DNA of 64,000 nt from Botrytis cinerea B05.10 (Eukaryota; Ascomycota; Leotiomycetes; Helotiales; Sclerotiniaceae): NCBI RefSeq assembly GCF_000143535.2, contig NC_037315.1:372001-436000 (forward strand), in the 5' to 3' direction. Positions 23,286 through 34,005 of the stretch are shown in pieces. The notes under the pieces are model-generated. The model searched no databases. It saw only the letters and a list, made by a program, of their open reading frames with translations, and was not told the origin of the DNA. Position 1 is the first letter of the stretch, and each line of letters starts with the position of its first letter. The position numbers and the translations under genes are program-made.

Positions 23286-26157
23286 AACATTTATTCAAAA
23301 AGAGAGAGGGGCGGTGGAAGGGAAAAAAAATCATAATCATCGATGCCATTCTTGTGGACGAGAATACATCTTCATTCAGACTCAAATAGCTCACTAGGAA
23401 ATCTGGTATTTCCATCAGAGGTATTGATCATCGAATCGATACGAGATAAGTGATAAGTGAGCACTCATCTCTGCCACACTAGCTAGTCATATAAAATCTC
23501 GATCGCCATATCTATGAATAATATGTTTCAGCCCCTCTCACCTCTTTAAAGTTTCATGTGAATGTGATAAATCATGTGATTAATTCAAAATGTTTCACCC
23601 ACACAACGCAACACAGCACAACATAAGATAAAAATAAAATGATATCAAATCCGTACTCCAACAGTCGGTCAACTAGTTCCTCGTGGGGAAAAGTATATTT
23701 CCCGCTAACATTCCCGGTGAGAAATGTATATTGCACGCTACGCCGAGCCGTTAGGGTACGTGCATGAAGTTAGCACATACACAAGAGCTCTTCAAGCACC
23801 GAGCGCATGGAAGTTTAAATAGTGAATGTAAAGGAGAAATTCGAACTTTATCAATTCAGCCCTTCATCGTGATTGCGTCATGAGAAACATATCATATTGA
23901 ATCCATAGAGCATCCAAATGTTATATGAAAACTTTATGTCTAGCTAGTATAAATTGTGTATTTGTAAGACATGATTACCATCTAACTTTTACCGATAGTC
24001 ATGAACTTTGGGGAAAAGTATACCGTATCATTAAATTCAGTAAGATTAGAGTATTTTAATAATGTTGTATACTATTGAGATTGCCACACTTTGCAGAGTA
24101 TATGAAATGAGAGTATGTGAAGATATTCAGACTATTGTAGAACTACTGATGAAGAGAAGAATCTAGGTAGGTAGATATAGAATCAATAGAATGAAAGCTC
24201 TACTCATAACAGAGTTTCACTAGTAAAAATTAACACTAGCCCTCCTGCATCCCATTACTGCAGGAACCATACCCCTCATTGTAACTTAGAGTCATTCAAG
24301 CTTCTAGAAGTCTCTAGTCTACGATTCGTGAATGGACAAATTGAAGTTGAAGACTCGTAAGGGAGCGGGATTGGCATATAAGAAAGAACTAACACAGAAT
24401 CCAACAGAAGAAGAAGAAAGAATAAACAAACAAAAGAATTCAAAAAGCATCTAACCTTATAGCACTCCTTCCCACAATCAAACCATACCACCCACCCCCA
24501 TACACATAGAATCTCACGACTCGACTACAATCTAGACACCAACAAACTCGTGATAAAACCATGTCAAGAATAATACAACCATACTACATACATACAGTAC
24601 AGTACAGTAGATTTTTCCAACTTGCAAGGAGAGAGCGCGATTCTAATTCCATATCATATACTCGCAAAAATGTAAATTACAACGAAGTGAGCCAGTGGAA
24701 TGTAGAATTATATTATATGAACTATCATGTATATATACCTGAGTGACAAAAACGATAAAGCAATAGATGGATACACCTTGACGAAGAATCATATTCTTTC
24801 CTTTGATCCCCATACAGAACAAACAAACAAATAAACAAACAAACCAACCGAAAAAAAAAAAAGAATGAGAATGAATTCCTCCAACCTAAAACTTACAAAA
24901 CACAGAATAATATTCATCTCTTCAAATGTCAGAAGCGAAAGGAACAACCCCCTTTGAATTCCTAGCCCGAGCTAGTAATCTTCATAAAATTCTCTTAATC
25001 CTCCTACCCCTCAATTTACCAATCAAAAGAAGGGCCTTCCGCACCATACAGCCCCCCCACAATCCCCCCTCTTATTCCATTCTTCCAAATCACAAGAAAA
25101 AAAAGCCCTCGCCCTCAAACTCCTTCCCACTATATATTAACACTCACTTTCGCCCCCGAACGGCCATCTCTTTGAACCACCTCCGCCCTCAAAGCCCTCT
25201 CATGAAAAACCATGAAACCATTGAGAACCATCAGAACTTTACTTACAAAGGACCCGCCTCCCCCTCCCTCTCTCCCCCCACTCCCAGTTCCCCAAACCCC
25301 CATCGCACACCCCATACTTCATACCTCATACTCCGTACCAAACTCCATACCATTCAACCCAACCTCCCCAAACCCCAGCAAACCCACCAACTCATTCCCC
25401 CCTAAACCTCCTCCAAGCCCCCCTCCAACCCTCCTTCTCTTCTATTCTATTCACCCAAATCCTCTCAAACCCACCCCATACCATCTAATTCAACCTCACA
25501 ATCACAACTCGACACAGCTCAACTCAACTCAGCAAAATCTCTATTATCATCACTACTCCCTACACATTCTCACATCTCCCTTCTCACATTCTCAACCAAA
25601 CCTAACATCAACCCCCTTCCCCTTCCCATCCCCCTCCGAGACCCGAAAGAAAATACCATAAAATAGCACAACATAAGGAAGGGTAACTTTACCCTCCCTA
25701 AAAAGAACCCGAAATCAATTAGAGTTACATCTCCACTTACCGCGCTACTAACATCATGAATCCGTCCAACTAACGGAAGTCCTGAAAATACATTTATTTC
25801 AGCATCTTCAAGAAGTATTACACTAAAACCCAATCATCAATATATGAATATCGAAGTTCAAAAGAAAACGCACCAAACCAAACACTTGATCAATAGTCTA
25901 TTCGTCTAACCCAAAAGAATATACGATGCTACAGATTCCATCTCTGGAGTTTCCACCGCGCATACTGTATATAAAAAATCACCCCTTTCGCCTGGTATAT
26001 CCTACCTAAACCCTGTAAACATTCCAGCAAATTTGAGTCATTGAGTCCTCATTCATCCGAAAACTTTCACTCCCAAAACCTATCCGAATTATGTATGATG
26101 GATGTACCACCACGAAACTTATCTCCCTTACCCGTTTCGCCTAATCCCCAAGCCCCC
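23286..26157. other. 2.9-kb intergenic region, partly pyrimidine-skewed
   Basis: No supported gene. A strongly C/T-skewed stretch at about 25030-25640 gives long but proline-rich, low-complexity open frames that look like composition artefacts. The right end is 3' flank of the bZIP gene on the minus strand. Confidence 0.5.
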
Positions 26158-28214
26158 TCATATCCCCGTATCCAATGCCCATGCAGCCAAATTCCTATAG
26201 CAATTCAAAACTCCTTCGTTCAATATTCTCGGCCGTGGCATTGGAAAGTGATCAGATGGCCTTAATCGTGCACCGTTTGCTACTATCCCAGCACTACCAT
26301 CATAAAGTTCTGGATGTCTTTCAAAAAACGCTGGATCCAATTTGTATTGTGCCACGCCTTGATTCATTCCCAGAGCCACAAAAGTTGAAAGTGCCATTTG
26401 CTTCGAGTTGAATAAAGCCGCGACATTCGGTGCTGGCAATGGTGCAAGCGGTTCCATAGTGATATCCTGCAAGACATTTCCCCCTCGCATTTGCTTGTTG
26501 AGCTCGAAGCTAGCTCTACAAATCTCGTCCCATGAAATATTATCTTCGCTTGCAAATGCCGATTCCTTCGTTCCTCCTGACATTGATCGAACTAAATCCC
26601 AGACACCTATATTACCCGTTGCAGCACCAGCTCCCATAACGAGTTTTGAAACGTCAGCTTCCACTACATAACTAGTTCCAATTTCACAAATAATTTGATC
26701 CAGACATGGATTAGCTGAGTAGCAAACGATAAGTTTGTCTCGTAATGATGGGAATGGTACCCAATCTATTATTGCTGGGTGGGGAATGGACATTTGTATT
26801 TTCGTTGGTACCCATGCTCCGTTTGTGACAAGGTCAGCGTATGTAGCAGCTGTTGGGTTGACATGGTATGTGATGACCTTAGTAATGGGTACATGAGCTT
26901 TAGTAGCACAATGCCAGGTTGCCATCGCAGGCCATGATGCACAGATGAAAGTAGATAGCATAATATATGCCGAATTCAAAACGCTACCGATAATAAGCTC
27001 AGTTCGTGTTGAAACGAGATTTCCCACAGGATCATGTTCAAATAGGAGAGGAGCGCACCTTTCATTACTTCGAATCAGTGCTGTTGATTTGCTCAGTTTT
27101 TGCCTCAAGACATTCTCGAAAACGGTAATGTGATCTGAAAAGGGCGAGTTTGTATGGTTGATCTGCAAAGTTTGTTCTTGAGCAATCAAAGATTCATTTC
27201 CAAGGTAACTATTATACTGGACTGTTCCCATCATTTGTTCATATGTGCTAGAGATGGTCAAATGTGTTGGGTTATAGACTTCACGTGAAGAGAAATGAGG
27301 CAAATCGTTCGAAGGTAATCGTGGCAAAATGCTAGTGACGAGGGTCCCGGTTTCGATATTGCTTTTGCCGTGAATGTTTGACTGAGGTGCTTGCGGTTTC
27401 GGGGAGAGACGGAGAGTAGTTTGTATACTCTGTGATGGAACACTCGTGGTAGGTATCTCGGAGAAATCGTAGAAGTTAGAGCTCAATGATGGCTCATTAT
27501 CAGGACTCCATTCACTCTGTTTAAGTTCTTCATTTTTGCCTTCGTCTTGCGCAGGTGGTCCTTCAGCTTCGGCATCATCGCTATCATCGTTGTTGTGAGT
27601 TGTGGGATCAATATCCACAGGAGTCTTCTGTTAAAATTGTTGTTCGATTAGCTCTGCTATTACAACCAAGAAGTCTCAACTAGAGATGTATATGTGGCCG
27701 CGTTGAGGAGGGTGTTTGACCAGACGAAGGGAACCTACCTCGATCCCCAAAGAATACGCCACCGAATCCGCGAGAGCTTTTAACGTCACTTGGAAGCTCT
27801 CTAGTTTCTTGTGACAATCGAGTAATTGGCCGCGCAGTACACTGTTTGTCTCTTCCAGCTTGGCATTCTGATCTGATTCGGGCTTCGAGGCCCATTCAAG
27901 CTTTTTCTCAAGATCTTTGATGTACAATGATTGACGCGCGCGGAAGGCTTTCTGCGAGAGACGGTTTCGTAATTTTCTGGTGCCAATTAGTTGTTAGTCG
28001 CCTGAGAGTAAGTTGTGATAGCAATGTCCATGATAGGACGAGGAGACTGGAGGTCGGTGGTTGGAAACAGAGTTTGGGGGGAGATTGAAATTGGTGAAGT
28101 TGATGAAGGGGCTTGCTGCCAGGGCGGACCTTACCTATTTTCCGATGCCGCATTGTTTACAGGTTCTACCCGAGTCTTCTTCGACGAAACTGCAGGCGCA
28201 CTATGTTCAACCAT
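26158..28214 (-). CDS. bZIP transcription factor with DUF3425 C-terminal domain
   Basis: Predicted exons on the minus strand are 28214-28135, 27976-27739 and 27627-26158 (595 aa), with GT-AG introns of 158 and 111 nt in matching phases. The basic region K-L-R-N-R-L-S-Q-K-A-F-R-A-R (residues ~28-41) has the N-x3-Q-x2-F-R signature of fungal Yap/Pap1-type bZIPs and runs into leucine heptads (L-Y-I-K-D-L-E-K-K-L-E-W). A Gly/Pro/acidic linker follows. The C-terminal ~350 residues match the fungal DUF3425 module, including H-P-A-I-I-D-W-V-P-F-P-S-L-R-D-K-L. Such proteins are nuclear DNA-binding regulators specific to filamentous fungi, and most have no known targets. The first exon reaches the basic region only after splicing; the start at 28214 is the first ATG in that frame. 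Confidence 0.85.
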
Positions 28215-29732
28215 GATATTGGATGGACACAGTATGGAATCGAATAGCAAGGCTTGAATTTGCACTGGAATTCCATAAATCTACTGCAACAGGATGTAAG
28301 GATGGTATACCGTGGGGTATCCGAGTCTCTAACATGGAGCACGGCAGACCGGTTGCATTCAACACCTGCAAGCGTTTACGTTGGAGTCTGTTAGTTTATG
28401 GATGGGAGGATGGATCGAATGAACAGTGCAACGACACTTTGACACAATCGCAGATGGAGATATGGCTAGTAGGGATGGGTTTGGCATTTGCCGGTTTAGT
28501 CTTCTTCTGTCTTGTTCGAGCTGAAGAGCAGAATTCTGCACACCCCAAATCGCACGCATGGTCAGAATCAAAATCAAGCACCTTTTTCGAAATTCAATTA
28601 TTATTCGTCTGGCTGATTTTTAATATCTCTTGTTGCCCAGATACGCTTCTTCAGATGCGTATTGACATCTCACCCAAATTCCCACACATCCCCCTCGAAG
28701 CTCGTCTCTATTGACGCACTTATGCTAAATATATATAAATGTGTTTGACGGGTTGGTCGGCATGATATGCACAGAATTCCCCTTTCAGCCCAAGCCTTGT
28801 CACTGTGCCCCACGTCGGATTCATTCCCGATTATAACCACTCTTCAGGGGCGATACCACTTTTACTTTCGGCAGTTTTGGGCACAGTTGATGGTTCTGAT
28901 GGAAAACCGTCTGGTCGTTACTTGGCTCGATCTGCGTTCTCTGGTAGGATGGGTTCAAAGCTAATGGTACGAATGGCCTGTTCATGAAAGAGCTAAGCAC
29001 AGTAAAGCACGCTACGAATGTGTCTAATGCGCGTTGGGCGCGTCGTGCGTATCAGCCGTGATAAGAGACAAGACCACGGCAGAACCAAGCAACGAGATGA
29101 TTGTATGTTTTTCAACAAGGTGAAAAGTATGGCAAGAGACAAGATCACAACAGAACCAAGCAACGAGATGATTGTATATTTTTCAACAAGGTGAAAAGCA
29201 TGGCAAGAGACAAGACCACGGCAGAACCAAGCAACGAGATGATTGTATATTTTTCAACAAGGTGAAAAGCGTGGCAAGAGACAAGATCACAACAGAACCA
29301 AACAACGAGATTGCATATTTTTTCAACAAGGCACAAGGGAGTACTCAAAACCTCAAAGTGTCAGAATTCATCTACGAGATGCGCTATGCTGTAATATATA
29401 CATATACTACCTATCCGGTGTTCTGGTGTTCTGGTACACGGTCATCCCAAGCTATCATACAAAACATATATCCAACCAAATCAAATGGGTATCCGCTGGA
29501 AGTAAAAAGCCAACTATCAGATTGCAGGATGTGCTAATCAAATGAACCAAGTGCGACGTACTTTGACGGAGGGAAGATTTCGACCGAGGAAGAAGCATTG
29601 AATTGAGTAGATGGTTCCAGCTGCAAATCGCAGACTGCACGCATCCTTCTCTCGTGACGTCCCTTGTCATTTGTGTCGGGTGATGAGTGAAAGCTATCTG
29701 CCAAACTCATGTCGGCAGTCCAATGCTAACTG
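28215..29732. other. Intergenic region containing a 71-bp tandem repeat
   Basis: No supported gene. The promoter of the bZIP gene is at the left and 3' flank of the rhodopsin-like gene at the right. A four-copy repeat lies at 29060-29340. Confidence 0.5.
29060..29340. repeat. 71-bp tandem repeat, four copies, with higher-order pairing
   Basis: Units start at about 29060, 29131, 29202 and 29273, with a period of exactly 71 bp; the last unit is shortened. Units 1 and 3 carry GACCACGGC where units 2 and 4 carry GATCACAAC, so the array looks like a duplicated 142-bp dimer. Differences are nearly all C/T or G/A transitions. 71 is not a multiple of three, so the repeat is not a coding one. Confidence 0.92.
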
Positions 29733-31220
29733 TTACCGCGAATCCGTACTAGCTTTGTTCTTCTCAAATTCAGTATCGTTAGAATCGCTCAAATCAGCCG
29801 CCCCAAAGTCCCGCGGTGATGTATAATCAGTGGTTGCATGGATAGCATCAATATCATCGCTTCCAGGGATGATGTGTTCCTGACTCGACGAATCTGTCAT
29901 TAGTTCCTTAGTTTTAACATCGACATTATTTCTTTTGCCCGTCACAGGCCAATTCTCAGTATGCCCAAGTTCAAAATACTGACGACCGCCCACTCCTCTT
30001 GGCCCATCTTTAGCACCAATCACAGAGGTGATGTTTCCCCCTTCGGATTTGTAGGTGGAATGATGTACACGACTAGCTACACCTGTTTTGCCATTCGTGC
30101 CAGTTTCAGCGAGTGAAGATGTGTCGATCCAGTTCGAACGATTGAATAGTGGTTTGATCCCCGGGGCTGTGGCTGCAATGATCGATATGAAAGACTCGCG
30201 AAATGCCCAAGCGATCACACTGCGTAGAGATCCAGCACCGCTCAGCGCATAGTATACCCGTAAGATTACTATTGCTGTAACGAAGATACCAGAGCAGAAA
30301 AGAGCTCCGAGGATCAGCTTTCGGTAGATGGGTATGCGTGCTGCAAACAATAACGGGAGGGGAATGGCCATGATTCCTATGTATGATCTGAATTTAAATC
30401 TTAGCAGTTACAAATCTTCTTGATAGACTTGGAATCACTTACAAGATATTGAGAACTCCAACGAGTGCTTGATTAGGCCTGCGAAGAACGCAATTGTCTA
30501 TGCGACTGTCAGTAACAATTTTTTCTTTCTCTAGCGGATTTATCGAGTACTTACCACCAGGATACGGATTGACTTGCCAACTGTGTTCAATTGGGACGCA
30601 TACCGCAAAATGGGCGATCATGCAAGCAGTCCATGAGATGATACAAAATCCGGCCACGAATTTAATCATCTTATGTTGCTCTAAGCCAAGTCTGCAGATC
30701 CATTGGGTTAGAATACCTGAGCCTGAATTGATTCCCAAAGTGCACGTACGTGAGTCGGTGATAGAGTGAAAGAAGTATTGCCTTCAGTGTCCAAGTAAGA
30801 GTGATGAAGCATATCCAAGCAAGAAATAAGCATTTGGAACCAATGGTGAGATTGTGAGCCTCCTGGGGGGTAACCAATCGCGCGGTTTCCGTTGTCAGGC
30901 CGGCGGTGGTGCCAAGTCTGCCTGTAGCGAAAGTTAGGATAAACAATATAGGTAAGGTGGTGGGACTACTTGGGTCGTACTAGATGTGTATATGCAGGCA
31001 GCATCAAACGAAAAGAATATCTGTAATGAATTAGCCCGAGGAATGAGGGTTGCAAAAGCGACGTGGGTGTCGACTTTACCATTCCAATGAAGCAGAAGAG
31101 GTCATCGAGAGCGAACTTCTCGAAGCCGACATGCTTCCATCTGGCGAAGAATCGGAGCAGAAATGCGGATATTCCAATGACATACTCTATCCATATCTCT
31201 AAGTCGAAGTTTTCGGGCAT
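29733..31220 (-). CDS. Fungal rhodopsin-like seven-helix membrane protein (Pth11-related class)
   Basis: Predicted exons on the minus strand are 31220-31080, 31020-30981, 30921-30750, 30691-30555, 30497-30443 and 30387-29733 (399 aa). All five introns are 55-59 nt and all phases match. The protein has about seven hydrophobic helices: I-E-Y-V-I-G-I-S-A-F near the start, a D-D-L-F-C-F-I-G second helix, a long loop, C-L-F-L-A-W-I-C-F-I, F-V-A-G-F-C-I-I-S-W, the P-G-D-N-C-x-L-R-R-P-N loop produced by splicing, and two further helices, then a ~150-residue hydrophilic tail. The P-G-D-N-C-type loop and charged tail are typical of the fungal rhodopsin-domain family, a large group of plasma-membrane proteins, some of which (Pth11-type) act as receptors; no CFEM domain is present. 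Exon 2 is only 40 nt, which is the weakest part of the model. Confidence 0.8.
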
Positions 31221-32376
31221 GTTATCGGAAGGCGTTCTTCATGGGACCAAGAAATATAAATCTGTTGCCCGAGGAGCTTCTTCGTTGGCAGCAGGTGGGA
31301 AGAAGAGTTATTCAGACAGATTATGAGCGAATCCCCAGATGGCATTAAGTTTGAATCAGATCTGACTCCAGGGTTTCTTAATCATCTCGATACCATAGCA
31401 GATACGAAGAAATGCCTAATTGTCGGGTAGTGGCCGTAGCTTCTGCGGGATCCATTGATGTTTTGAACGGCTTCACCCATCCCATTTGAAGAGTGGATAT
31501 GTGGTCGAAACCAATTTTCATAGCCGACGGAGTCAGGAGAAAGAAACTTTGAACATCACTCCAGCTCATTTGCCCTCCACAAACCCACCTTTGGCCAGTC
31601 TCTGCGTTCGTGCTAGCATATTCTGATCCTGAATGCAATCAAGACGCGATGGAGTCTCTGCATCTCCTCGCGGGACCCTTTGATCATGACCCCAATGCCG
31701 TTCCTGTCCACACTGCATATGCTTTTTCATGACGCATGTTATCACTTCAAACGGGTACCACTTGGTCATGCCCCATCTACCCAAAGCACGTTGGGGATGT
31801 AATGTTCGCAGCAGTGCTGATCTCTTTCATTAAAATGGAGCCAGAAAACTTTATTTTTTCAATTTCCATGCACGTTCCCAGCGCCAACCAATACGAGGCC
31901 GGAATATTAATCCAACGTTCGCGCAAATGAAGCTACGCATATATATTTTCATTCCGGGTACATCATTACGCGAGTATGTCTTAAACTCTCTTATATTTTG
32001 CTCTTGAAAATTTTAATTCGGACATGGCCTTGATTCCGAGTTGCAATGGCAGAAAGAAATTTCACGTCAAAAACTAGCATGAAAATTTACGATTGGAAAT
32101 CGATTTGGGCACCAGTAGCAAGCCCACATCGAACAGAAATAGATCCAATCTCGAATAATACAGAATGTAATTAATTTACCAGGAGATAAATGGCAGTGAC
32201 ATATCCCCCTCTCCATAGATTCGGGTCAGGTACCTTAAATAGCGCAAAACGAACTCCGCCGTGAAAGCTTCATCGTCTATCCGGGGGATGACTATACACA
32301 TCTTTGAAATCACTAATCAATAAAACCTCGTACAAAAACCTTCCTCCTCCAAGACCGAAGTTTCCCAGTTGTAGCC
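31221..32376. other. Intergenic region, no supported gene
   Basis: Short minus-strand open frames near 31378-31784 have no recognisable family and several stops; they may be a relic. The remainder is AT-rich. Confidence 0.45.
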
Positions 32377-33624
32377 TCATTGTACAGCAGAAGTCGAACT
32401 CAGCATGCTTCTCCTCAGCGGCCTCCGTTCGGGTTTAAGAGCTATCTCCAAAGCATAATATCCCGCCTCTTCCATCAACCCAAAGTTAACCAACAAGACG
32501 ACCAACCCGAAATCGTCCACATCGTCGTCTATGTGATCGAGCAAAAACGTATGAAAAATCTCCTTTTCCTCAGCCGATGCATTAGCCGTCTGTCGCGCGA
32601 TTTCAACCAAACGACAACAGATATTAAGCCATCGTTCTATTCGTATCGGAACCGTAGTCGCTTCGTGTTGTCGAAATTCAATCGTGTGTTTAAAGGGGTC
32701 TGGATAGGGTTCATTAAGAAATTGAAGATTATAACCCAACCTAACGTCTTCGTCCGTCCTAAGCATCTTGACAACTTCCGCCTTGGACTTGGCGTTGAAT
32801 ATCGCTGCTAAGGACTCCTTTTCAGGGCGAACAGGCGGCGATACTATGGGCATTGTTCGCTTCCGCACTTTCTTGAGTACTCTGTTGTTCTTCCAATTTC
32901 TATCACTGCAGCTAAAGTTCGCCCCTGGTTCAAAGTTGTTGTTGATGTTTGCATGATCGCGAAGTGGAAATGTATGTTTGTTTGGAATTCGATGCGAGGG
33001 ATGGCATTGCTCCAGCTGTCTTTCGAATGTGAAGATTAAACCCATCAGATTCTTCAACACATCTAGACTGAAATCCTTTTTTGCAGTGCTAACATGAATG
33101 TGCAAACCACATGATTGGTTGCAATTCAGCCGGTACTTGTGTGTCAGGATGGAGAGAATATCCCAGACGTGACGAACATTCCATGGGCTAAACATGAGTG
33201 CCGGTGTACATATTTCGATTTTGTACCATTTGTAAGTATCGACAAGGGTGACTGGAAATTGAATGGTGTCATCGTGCTTGATCATCCATAGTATGTCACT
33301 CGGGTATGGTTCCTTATCTAAATTGCCGGTTTCCCAAGATTTTCCATCTCGTTCTAGCTGGATTTGAGACGCAGCTCGAAACCCGTTAGCTTTTAATGTA
33401 TTGACGATGTGCAATTGAACATTGAGTTGGCGATCGATATCTGAGAGCGTGTTGGGATCCGTTCCGGGAGAATCGATAGGAACATCGATTGAATTTATTT
33501 CACGACCCTCTTTTGGCTCCGGATCTTTGGATCCTAATGGAACAGTGGCAAGGGCGAATTCGAATTCAATTCCAAAACCAACACGCTCATCCCATGAGAC
33601 CTCCTTGAGTTCAAAGTTCAACAT
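32377..33624 (-). CDS. Putative amidoligase (glutamine-synthetase-fold, PF12224 type)
   Basis: Intronless, 415 aa. The hallmark motifs of the GS-fold amidoligase family are present in order: G-F-G-I-E-F-E-F (Glu20, Glu22), K-I-E-I-C-T-P-A-L (Glu137), S-C-G-L-H-I-H-V (His175, His177), and T-I-E-F-R-Q-H-E-A-T (Glu316, Arg318, His320). In glutamine synthetase the equivalent Glu/His residues hold the two metals and ATP and the Arg contacts phosphate. The family is predicted to join amine and carboxyl groups by ATP-dependent amide formation; the substrates of fungal members are unknown. Length fits the family, and the ATG at 33624 lies just upstream of the first conserved strand. No signal peptide, so probably cytosolic. 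No biosynthetic neighbours are evident. Confidence 0.85.
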   Translation of the reverse strand: MLNFELKEVSWDERVGFGIEFEFALATVPLGSKDPEPKEGREINSIDVPIDSPGTDPNTLSDIDRQLNVQLHIVNTLKANGFRAASQIQLERDGKSWETGNLDKEPYPSDILWMIKHDDTIQFPVTLVDTYKWYKIEICTPALMFSPWNVRHVWDILSILTHKYRLNCNQSCGLHIHVSTAKKDFSLDVLKNLMGLIFTFERQLEQCHPSHRIPNKHTFPLRDHANINNNFEPGANFSCSDRNWKNNRVLKKVRKRTMPIVSPPVRPEKESLAAIFNAKSKAEVVKMLRTDEDVRLGYNLQFLNEPYPDPFKHTIEFRQHEATTVPIRIERWLNICCRLVEIARQTANASAEEKEIFHTFLLDHIDDDVDDFGLVVLLVNFGLMEEAGYYALEIALKPERRPLRRSMLSSTSAVQ

Positions 33625-34005
33625 TCGTGTAGTTGCTGTTTTTTTTCTCTAGGAAATAGTCTGTGTGACTGGATTGTTTTCATGTTAATTTTCAGCGGCT
33701 AGAGATACATCCTCTGTGTTTATAGAAACTTCTTGGGGTTCTCAATCGAGGAACTGCAAAAGACTGAAAGAACTTGTCGCCAAGTTGAAGACAAAGAACA
33801 TTTGAATGCTTTGAACCCACCAATGAAATGAGATTGAGGTAGGAGACTGATCAGTGAGGTAAGACAAAAGCACTAGCTACGATTTTTGGAATAAGAGAAA
33901 CGGCTGCGCCCCTAAAAGAGACACGATGCTTTTGAATAGAATAGACACATTGACCAGTACAAACACTGAATTAAACGCGTCGGGTGAAGAGTCCATTCTA
34001 CAGCA
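33625..34005. other. Short intergenic spacer
   Basis: Promoter of the amidoligase gene and terminator region of the next gene upstream on the same strand. No coding signal. Confidence 0.5.

Noticed and set aside
24926..25661. Long plus-strand open frames (149-159 codons)
   Set aside because: The sequence is C-rich with few T/A-containing stop codons; the translations are Pro/Ser/Asn runs without domains, and two overlapping frames are equally open. This is a composition artefact.
28223..28714. 163-codon plus-strand frame beside the bZIP gene
   Set aside because: Antiparallel to the bZIP promoter, begins inside the bZIP 5' region and shows no family features or splice support.
29145..29545. 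Open frames across the 71-bp repeat (up to 121 codons)
   Set aside because: The period is not a multiple of three, so each unit would be read in a different frame; openness is due to repeat composition.
31378..31784. Minus-strand frames upstream of the rhodopsin-like gene
   Set aside because: Overlapping short frames with stops and no conserved motif; at most an unrecognisable relic.
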